Source of the DNA: Dasypus novemcinctus | Taxonomy: Eukaryota > Chordata > Mammalia > Cingulata > Dasypodidae | Direction: 5' to 3' | NCBI RefSeq assembly: GCF_030445035.2 | Contig: NC_080689.1 | Coordinates: forward strand, 25,201,278-25,265,277 | DNA: 64,000 nucleotides | In this document: in pieces, positions 56,978 through 64,000 of the stretch | Layout of the letters: each line of letters begins with the position of its first letter | Numbering within the stretch: the stretch's first letter is position 1 | Notes under the pieces: generated by a model | Seen by the model: the letters and a program-made list of their open reading frames with translations, nothing else | Told to the model about the DNA's origin: nothing | The model's database searches: none | Program-made: the position numbers and the translations under genes

Positions 56978-58151
56978 GATATGGGCGCACATATCTGTTT
57001 GCTTGATGATTCTCTGGGATACTGACTTGATTCTGCACAACAGCTTTGATTTGGGTAGGTATTTTTATCTATCAGCCATGCCAATCTGCCTTTCAGGAAG
57101 AAAATCTGGCTGACCTTCAAAGAATGAAGATTAGATTATAGATATCTCTTGGAAGCCCATCAAAGTGACAGCACTATCAGATTTTTTAAAGTAAAAATGA
57201 AAGATAACGAAATGCCTTGTAGTAGTTGTAAAACAGATTTCAATATAATACATCACTTCATAAAATAAGCAGTTTTCCCATTTTCCACATAATATACTCT
57301 TGCAGCATCTTTATCACAGAAAACCGACTTCCTGACAATTCAAGTAAGAAATATTTAGGCCTACTTCCTAATAAACACTTGCTCTAAGAATCAAGTGAAA
57401 ATTAAACAGCCTTGGATAGCAGGCTCACCGGATAAAATGGTGTCCTGTCAGAATAAAGTAAGCAAAATTAGGTGAAACAAATGTGCTGCTAAACGTACCA
57501 GGGAGACCATCTTCTATAGAAAATAAATTTATTGCTTATCTACACTGGCTTTGAGTTTTGAAACTTTCTTTAAACCCATTACAGCTGAGCAAACCAGAAG
57601 GCTGCTCATCTAGGTTAATGGTGACTTTGACATTAGGAAAATATTCTTAATTTGCCGGATCTGCCCCAAGAGTGTGTATGGGGGGGGGAGGGGGGGAGGA
57701 ACATGACACACAAAAATAGCTTGATAGCCCTATTTGGATGGTTCACTGACTTGTCCAAGAAAAAAAAAAGAGCCATTCATTTATATTATTCTGATGGACT
57801 AACTCTAAAGCCTGAGAATTTTATTCAATAGAATAACTGCTAAATTTGGGACTAGGTTGGCAACATAATTTCCAAAGGGGAACCTCCAATAGGGGAGAGA
57901 CTATCATGTTGGCTGCCGGGTTTATATGTTTCACACAAAAATGATTCAAGTCTCATCAGGCTCCATGTTAGGGGAGAAGCAGAACCATTACCTAATGTAC
58001 AATTCTTTCATCTGTTCTAAAATAGTGGTCAAGCTAACTCAAGGACATGTGGATTTTCTCCATTCCATGACTTCAAGTGTTTGAAGGGAGCTCTGAGAAA
58101 AAAATGGTAGCTAGCAGTAATGTAAAAAAGGAATAGATTGTTATTCTGGAG
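56978..58151. other. Non-coding, no gene seen
   Basis: Unique AT-rich sequence with a G-rich tract at 57680-57699. No gene found. Confidence 0.45.
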
Positions 58152-58163
58152 CCTGGGTTCTCT

Positions 58164-58560
58164 CTTTTTTTTTTAATGACTTTACTATTTTTTTTTTTTA
58201 AAGATTTATTTATTTAATTCCCACCCCCCTCCGTTGTCTGTTCTCTGTGTCTATTTGCTGCTTCTTGTTTCTTTGTCTGCTTCTGTTGTCGTCAGCAGCA
58301 GGGGAAGTGTGGGCGGCGCCATTCCTGGGCAGGCTGCACTTTCTTTCTTCTTTCGCGCTGGGCGGCTCTCCTTATAGGGCGCACTCCTTGCACGTGAGGC
58401 TCCCCTACGCAGGGGACACCTCTGCATGGCACAGCACTCCTTGCGCACATCAGCACTGCGCATGGGCCAGCTCCACACAGGTCAAGGAGGCCCAGGGTTT
58501 GAACCGCGGACCTCCCATGTGGTAGACGAACGCCCTAACCACTGGGCCAAGTCCGTTTCC
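58164..58560 (-). mobile_element. DAS-type SINE, long form
   Basis: Tail 'ttttaaagatttatttattt', 'ccgttgtctgttctctgtgt', 'gcgccattcctgggcaggct', head 'aaccactgggccaagtccgt'. Target duplication 'cctgggttctct' at 58152-58163 and 58561-58572. The A tail contains a short non-A interruption (about 58176-58188). Confidence 0.93.
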
Positions 58561-58575
58561 CCTGGGTTCTCTTTT

Positions 58576-60249
58576 TCTCTTCAACCCCTTTAGTCTTCGG
58601 CAGTAATTCTGGCTCACTGAAATGTGTGTGAAGGAAATAAATTCTCTTCCTTTTTAATAAGACTTCGTATTTGTGAAGGGCTAGGTACTCCTGATATTTG
58701 ATGTTTTTTAGAAAAGCAGGTACTTCTAGGCAGAAATAACCTATCTTGTCCTTCGTTAGGGCTCACTGCCTGGCGAAGAGCACCCACAAGAACCTTGCCT
58801 GCATGGGAAGAAGGATCTACACAAACAGCATGGTCTCTTTGGTTGTTGGATCACTGGTGGCTTGCATTTTGGGTTCTTTAAACGATTGAAGACATCTTAG
58901 TGGGAGAGAACATCAACTCTGCTTTCAGCTGGTGCATATCTCAAGTGCTTCCTGGGGGGAGAAAACACCACCAGCTCTGCACCTGCTCATTGGAGAAACG
59001 ACCTGGTTTTAGAAGGGCTGCCGTGGGAGACCAGGCTGCATGAGGCTTGGTTCCCTCTCTAATATTGTCATGTCTGCTGTCATCGCAGTCATACCCAACC
59101 AAATGGGAAAGAGTTTATCACAAAAGGGCTCAGAGAAAGTAAAATGGCTAAATACATGCAGGGTGCATTGTTATTTATTGCATTAAATAAACCCAATCCT
59201 GGCAGAGCTGTTCTCTATACTTGTCACAGAGTGAGCAGAAGAAATGCACACAAACACTCCTCATCTCACCAAATACTTTAATCTTTTCCTCAAGGTTATG
59301 CCACAATGAAGAGTAAAATGAGAGACTGAATGTGATTAGTAATGGTTAAGATGGTGGGGAGGTGCTGAAGAGGTTCAGATGGGGGGGAAGTATCAATGGA
59401 GCCTGGCTAAAACTGGCTAAAAATTATGAGATAGATGACGCTTCCTCATTAACACGATTTAGAAGAGGCTGGGAAGTCTCTGGAACTGTGATTCACAAAT
59501 GGGGTGCTGTTGAAGAGAAAAAAAACACTGGAAAATTGTGGGTTGAAGAAACACAATTGGGAAAAGCAATCAAGGCTCCGTCCAAGGGAACTTGCTTCCT
59601 TGCCTGCTTGGTTAGTTGTCCTAATGGCATTTCACCTGTAGTTCAGAGGCTATTCCAGATGTCCAGACATCAGAATTGTACACAACTCCAAACCCTGCGA
59701 GAGAAACGTTGACGTAGTTGGGTGACGGAGAGGAGGTCACTTCAGAGATTTATTTCTAGGAGAACTGAAAGTTTGAAAGACAGAGTCGGCAGTTACTGTG
59801 TGCAAGTTTTTTCCCCTGGTTGGGGAAAAGAGCTACTCACAAAGGGACAGCAATCAGTAGGTACATTTTCTGTTCCTGTTTCCTTAAACACCATCCTCAG
59901 AGCATCTCTGGGATTTTGGTGGGGATTGGGGAGCTGGGGGTGGTGCTCGGAGAGAGATGTGCTCCCTACTGCCCTCATTTTAGCCTCCTTAATCTTGTCT
60001 ATATTGATCTGGCTGCATGGCAGTGTCTATTCTACAAGGAATGGATTACAAGTGCTTGCTGTAGAGGTCTTTAACAAGTAAAGGGGGAGATTCACAGAAA
60101 TGCACCTTGAGAGGCTGTACTCGATATTGACATTGAAAAAAAAAGTCTGCTCTCATATGTTCATTTTTCTCAAAGTAAAGAGCCCCATTTTTGGAATCTC
60201 CCACTTAAGGAAATCAGAATTACAGAGTGGATGGACATAATCTCTTACC
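58576..60249. other. Non-coding, downstream of CDC42EP3
   Basis: No separate gene recognised. Frames of 116-119 codons on the plus strand at 59362-60081 have no domain. Part of it could belong to a longer CDC42EP3 3' UTR: a minus-strand AATAAA also occurs at 59174-59179. Confidence 0.4.
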
Positions 60250-61373
60250 TTTATTTAAAGGCTAATGCATACTGTAAGAAGCAATTTGCTAGCCCAGGAT
60301 TTAAAGAAAATATTTTAAATTGCATATGTGCTTGTGTATTACTATAAATGAACAAGTTCATTTTAGCATTTACTCTTTATTGTGTTGTATGAAGTACCTA
60401 TGTAATGCAAGTATCTGTACTAAAATACCCATATTTCCAAATACATTGTGTAGTATACCCCACAGTCTCTGCAGAAGCATCATGAGTAACCTGCGCCTTT
60501 ATACTTTACAATTCACTGTTGGCTGCTGTTAAAAGTATGGTACAGACGAAGGGGGGTGGAAAAAAAAGCTAAGTATGAATACACTTTTCCAAACATATAT
60601 AAACACAACTTACAATGGAACGGACCCCAACGGAAACAAGTTAAACGACAACATTTGATGTAATATCTATAAAATGTAGACTCTGCAATAAAAAGCCAAA
60701 GGCACATAAAAATATATTTTAACTTTAAAAATAACTTAGTTACAGTAATACTTTGCTTGTGTCTTACCAACATGTAGCTGACAGTCAAAAGTTTGCAATA
60801 TAGATATAATATAGAGGGATATATAAGAGCTACAAGAAAATCCCCAAAACCATAAAGTTGCTCAAACGTGAAAACTGAGAACAGTTTTAACACTGGAGAA
60901 TTCACTACAGTGAGCCCAAACAATGTGACATAGAAAACGGTCTAGAAAACACTTAGGTGTTAAATAATTTTGACTTCCTCTTGCTCAAAAAATGTCGGAG
61001 TCTTGTAGAGTTCCTTAATGCAATTCGACCAGCCCTTCATAACCAGTGTCAGTCCTCACCAGGTCAGATGCTGAGGTCTGCACATGAAAAGGGCAGCTGA
61101 GCACCAGCAATGCCTGTTGACAATGGGCTCTCACGGACTCATCTCTTTTTGCCAGGATAGGTTTATTTTTTTCTCCTTTTTTCCTTTTTCTTTCCCTTTC
61201 AAACTGTTTTTAGCAAACAGGATATAACAGGTAAAAAAATATCTTGTAGGAACATTATATTAGAAAACCCATTGGCACAATTGCAAATACAGCGAGTGAA
61301 GCCCTTCTCTTCGACTGTGGTTAGTTTTGGTTTTCGGTACCTTTTATTCCAGGGGAAAAGGGCTGTCGTCCTG
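60250..61373 (-). other. CDC42EP3: Probable CDC42EP3 3' UTR
   Basis: Sequence directly 3' of the stop codon, AT-rich and free of recognisable repeats. Minus-strand AATAAA motifs are at 61162-61167, 60376-60381 and 60250-60255, each a possible polyadenylation signal. The last gives a UTR of about 1.1 kb. The extent is inferred; a longer UTR is possible. Confidence 0.4.
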
Positions 61374-62138
61374 TTACTTATTTTTATCCATGACGTTCAG
61401 CACCTCATCCAAAAGTGAGGGTCCCAGATCGAGCTGCAGGGAGAGGAGGGAACCCGTGAGGTCGGAGAGGGACTCCTCTGAGTGGGTTTTTTCCTTGATG
61501 AGCCCGCATGGGGCAGGATGGTCCAACATGTCCTCGGCCGGCCAGTCGGGGTACTGTTCCGAGAGGCTGGAGGAGTGGCTGTCCCTGCCCTGACTGGACT
61601 GAGAAGCGGAACCGCTGGAGCCCCACGAGGTGTCTCCCTGGTGGACTGTCCCATTCTCTAGCAGACTGCTTTTCTCCTGAGCTTTTTCCTCCATGACGGG
61701 CTCACAGTTAAGCCTGGGCAGCTTTGCTGGCCCAAAGGACTCTTGTTTGGAATTAAATGTCACTGGCGACAGTAAGGGCAACATGAGTGCTTGGGAGCCT
61801 CCAATGGTGGGGAGGGAGATGGCGTTTTTGAGCACGGGGGAGGGTGTCTCTGTGAACATCGAGTCGGAGGTGCTGTTGGCTCGGAAGAACTCGTTATGCC
61901 CCGGGAGCTGGCCCAGGTGTGCTTTCTCCTGGTTTCCAGGTAAAAGCTCGTAGTTCCCTTGAAGAAAGGAAATATCCCCAAAAACATCGTGCTGGCCCTC
62001 CTTCCCGATGTGAATGGTGTGGCGAAAGTCTCCGAGGGGAGGGCTAATCATATCGGGAGACAAAATGTCCCTCAGCTTAAACTTCTTTCCTTTCTTGTTA
62101 TTGGCAGCTTTCAGGTAAATTGGGGTCTTGGCTGGCAT
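61374..62138 (-). CDS. CDC42EP3: CDC42 effector protein 3 (Borg2/CEP3)
   Basis: A 254-residue intact frame, the usual length for mammalian CDC42EP3. The protein binds GTP-loaded CDC42 and the related RHOQ (TC10), associates with septins, and promotes actin rearrangement in the cytoplasm and at the cell cortex. A basic segment (KKGKKFKLR, 15-23) precedes the CRIB motif at residues 31-45, where I31, S32, P33, F38, H40, H43 and G45 fit the consensus. The Borg-family block [18 protein letters not shown] follows at 51-68. A conserved '[12 protein letters not shown]' segment lies at 103-114 and a Ser-rich stretch at 171-193. The acidic-leucine C-terminus (residues 221-251) is the family's third homology region, linked to septin binding. 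The ATG is preceded by CAAA, an acceptable context, and the splice acceptor is just upstream, so the whole coding region lies in one exon, as in other mammals. No disruption is seen; this appears functional. Confidence 0.97.
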   Translation of the reverse strand: MPAKTPIYLKAANNKKGKKFKLRDILSPDMISPPLGDFRHTIHIGKEGQHDVFGDISFLQGNYELLPGNQEKAHLGQLPGHNEFFRANSTSDSMFTETPSPVLKNAISLPTIGGSQALMLPLLSPVTFNSKQESFGPAKLPRLNCEPVMEEKAQEKSSLLENGTVHQGDTSWGSSGSASQSSQGRDSHSSSLSEQYPDWPAEDMLDHPAPCGLIKEKTHSEESLSDLTGSLLSLQLDLGPSLLDEVLNVMDKNK

Positions 62139-62156
62139 TTTGGAATTTAAGTCAGT

Positions 62157-62176
62157 CTATTTTGCAAAAGAGAAAG
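62157..62176 (-). other. CDC42EP3: Splice acceptor of CDC42EP3 coding exon
   Basis: On the minus strand a pyrimidine-rich run followed by 'ttttgcaaaatag' ends in AG at 62158-62157. The exon would begin at 62156, 18 bases before the ATG at 62138. The 5' UTR exon is not in the window. Confidence 0.65.
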
Positions 62177-62753
62177 AGGGCCACTTTCTTCACAGATGTT
62201 AGGTGCTTCTGAAAAATCCTTTTTGATATGAACCGTCACATCATTTTTTCTCAAGTAGCTTAAGTGGTGGTTCTGAAACAAGATGGTGCCTAAAGGACCC
62301 TCCTGAGGTCACGGCCAAGTTGGGCTTCCGGGAGAGCTGGCTGCACCATTCGACCTCCTCCACAACATGGAGAAACCTGGAGAATAAACCACAGCACGTT
62401 ATAATCAGCTGGCCCTGCAGGGTTCACTCAGTCCTGCCTAGTCACAGAAGCCTGTCAGTAACGGCAGGGACTGTTCCAAGCTACAGCTGGGTGAGCTTTA
62501 ACTTGTTTCCCTCCGTGAAGCAGGGTAAAGCTTTAACCCTAACAAAGGTTCACAAATCTTAGTCTTACTACAGGGGAGGAAAAAAAATGAGACTTAAAAA
62601 TGCCAAACCACTGACAGTACTTTTCAGAAATAGACATGGACACAATTTTCTGGACATATCTAAGATCTGAGTCCTTTTCCTCTGTTATAACTACTGTCAG
62701 CTCAGGAACAGAGTGCTTTCAATGCCTTAGATATAACTGGGTTTGTTTTAAAT
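62177..62753 (-). other. CDC42EP3 intron sequence (inferred)
   Basis: If the acceptor is right, everything to the right is the intron before the coding exon. No exon-like or repeat feature is recognised in this part. Confidence 0.5.
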
Positions 62754-62761
62754 ACATTTCC

Positions 62762-62862
62762 CAAGCAGTGGGTGTAATTCAGGGATTCAGTGCCTGCCTC
62801 CTATTTATGAAGTCTCGGGTTTGATCTCCGATACTTCCTAAAGGAAAACCAAATAAAACAAC
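62762..62862 (+). mobile_element. Short DAS-type SINE, diverged
   Basis: 'aagcagtgggtgtaattcag', 'ggattcagtgcctgcctcct', 'gtctcgggtttgatctccga', and a degraded A tail. Target duplications 'acatttcc' lie at 62754-62761 and 62863-62870. Lies in the inferred CDC42EP3 intron. Confidence 0.83.
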
Positions 62863-62870
62863 ACATTTCC

Positions 62871-63307
62871 TTTAGCTTTGGCATTCACACTAGCAAGACA
62901 ATTGATATTATGTTAAGTTCTGTATAAAATAAAATTAATGCAATAAAATTAATAGTTCTATAAGGAAAGGGGCTGGAAATGTCACTTATTAAATGGGCTA
63001 TTAATTGTTAGTGAACTGTATATTCTTAGTGAAATGTATTCTTATAGATGATTAAAGAGATTCAGGAGTCAAAAAAAAAAAAAACTACCCTTTTCTAGTA
63101 ACACACCAGTAAATAAGAGAGCTAGAAAGAATCGGGTTGTTGTTGGGTTGTCAAGATTTTCAGAATTTGGTGGCTTTCTGAGATGGAAGGAAAAGAATGT
63201 AACTGCTTCTCTTCAAAGAAAAACAGTGTGATCACATATATTAGGTTGGGTCTTCACTTGGGGACACTTTTGAGGCATTTACTAATAAGCCTTGTATCTC
63301 CTCTCAG
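62871..63307. other. Non-coding, intronic, no feature seen
   Basis: AT-rich; an A run at 63071-63083. No gene or repeat recognised. Confidence 0.45.
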
Positions 63308-63625
63308 TGGCAGGTGGAATTCTAAGGCGGCCCCATGATATCCACCTCCTGAAGTTCATGTCTTGGTGTAAGCCGTCCTGTGACTCCCTTGATTAGGTTA
63401 CTTCGTGGAACACTCCTTCTCAGTCTTAGACTGAGGAGACACTCTCTTTGTGGGCTTTAGAAAGTCTGCGGCCACGTGGGGAGGGAGCTGGACACCTCCT
63501 TCCCTGGACCACACCTGGATTACAGCCTGGTTAGATCCTGAGGCAAAGCCCTGCCAGAATTCCCGCCCATGGAAACTGAGATACTACCCGAGAGCTGTGT
63601 AATTTGTTGCACAGTATAGAAAACA
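63308..63625 (+). mobile_element. MLT1-type MaLR LTR fragment
   Basis: 'ggcaggtggaattctaaggc', 'ggccccatgatatccacctc', 'ccttgattaggttacttcgt', 'ccgagagctgtgtaatttgt', 'tgcacagtatagaaaac'. This is a sense-oriented MaLR-type LTR with part of the middle missing. Confidence 0.65.
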
Positions 63626-64000
63626 AACCGCCCTCCCTATGCATGTTATGATAGGATTAGAAGAGCTACAAGAAGGCTTTGAGGCTCTCAGGCCCTCATT
63701 GTACAAATGATAAGCTCTTTTTCTCTTATAAATGATCTTCTGACTTTTCAGTCACATCTGCTGATTCGGGGAAGTCAAAACTCCCTAAATGTCTCTGCTG
63801 GGCCCTCCTGCCCATCCTGGCCAGAGCTTGCCAACAAATACGCTGAGGCGTAGACGGCGGCCTGAAGAGAGCTGCTGGCTTTGTAACAGCAGGGACTGTC
63901 GGCATCTGCCCTTTCTTTTCAACAGGAGTTTCAGTATCTTTTCAACAGGAGACAAGAACTTTGCTCTGCCACCCACGGGCAAGGAAACTCTTTTGGGAAA
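63626..64000. other. Non-coding window edge
   Basis: No gene recognised; inferred intron of CDC42EP3. Confidence 0.45.

Noticed and set aside
61397..61953. Other frames overlapping CDC42EP3 on both strands
   Set aside because: Shadows of the 254-codon gene; only the CDC42EP3 frame carries family motifs.

Overview
This window is nuclear DNA of a placental mammal, almost certainly an armadillo-like xenarthran. The best evidence is about 14 insertions of tRNA-derived SINEs. Their heads are tRNA-like, with a B box close to GGTTCAA. The long copies have a conserved body and an A-rich tail that reads as TTTAAAGATTTATTTATT on the opposite strand. They match what I know as the DAS-SINEs of Dasypus. 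Older pan-mammalian repeats (MIR, L2, MER5/hAT, L1M, MLT1-type LTRs) fill much of the rest.

Only one host gene is supported: CDC42EP3 (Borg2/CEP3), a 254-codon single-exon reading frame on the minus strand at 61374-62138. A splice acceptor lies 18 bases before its ATG, and a probable 3' UTR runs down towards about 60.2 kb. Its 5' UTR exons and promoter must lie beyond the right edge. Everything from 1 to about 60 kb is therefore the region 3' of CDC42EP3, and I find no other host exon there.

The centre of the window (31.1-46.0 kb) holds two defective gammaretrovirus-like proviruses in opposite orientation, about 2.6 kb apart. ERV-A (31142-36188, plus strand) has paired LTRs of about 597 bp, a 4-bp target duplication, a primer-binding site fitting tRNA-Arg(ACG), and a broken gag with two zinc knuckles. 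It then passes directly to an env TM fragment: protease, polymerase and integrase are missing. ERV-B (38758-45942, minus strand) has paired LTRs of 445 and 489 bp and a degraded primer site fitting a different tRNA-Arg. Remnants of gag, protease, reverse transcriptase (YVDD), RNase H and env follow. Integrase is not seen; an unrelated repeat-like insert sits in its place, and a SINE later landed in the leader.

Of 1-31 kb, most is intergenic DNA with SINEs, MaLR-type LTRs, MER5 elements and simple repeats. The interval 46-60 kb has two dimeric SINEs, several single SINEs, one MLT1-type LTR, and a small CpG-rich patch near 50 kb with an E-box and a CTCF-like core.

I found no undescribed coding system. 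The observations most worth checking are the T-arm-like repeat array in the ERV-B leader, the long direct repeats flush with the outer ends of ERV-B, the two tRNA-Arg primer specificities side by side, and the recurrent dimeric SINE. Boundaries of old repeats are estimates by eye.
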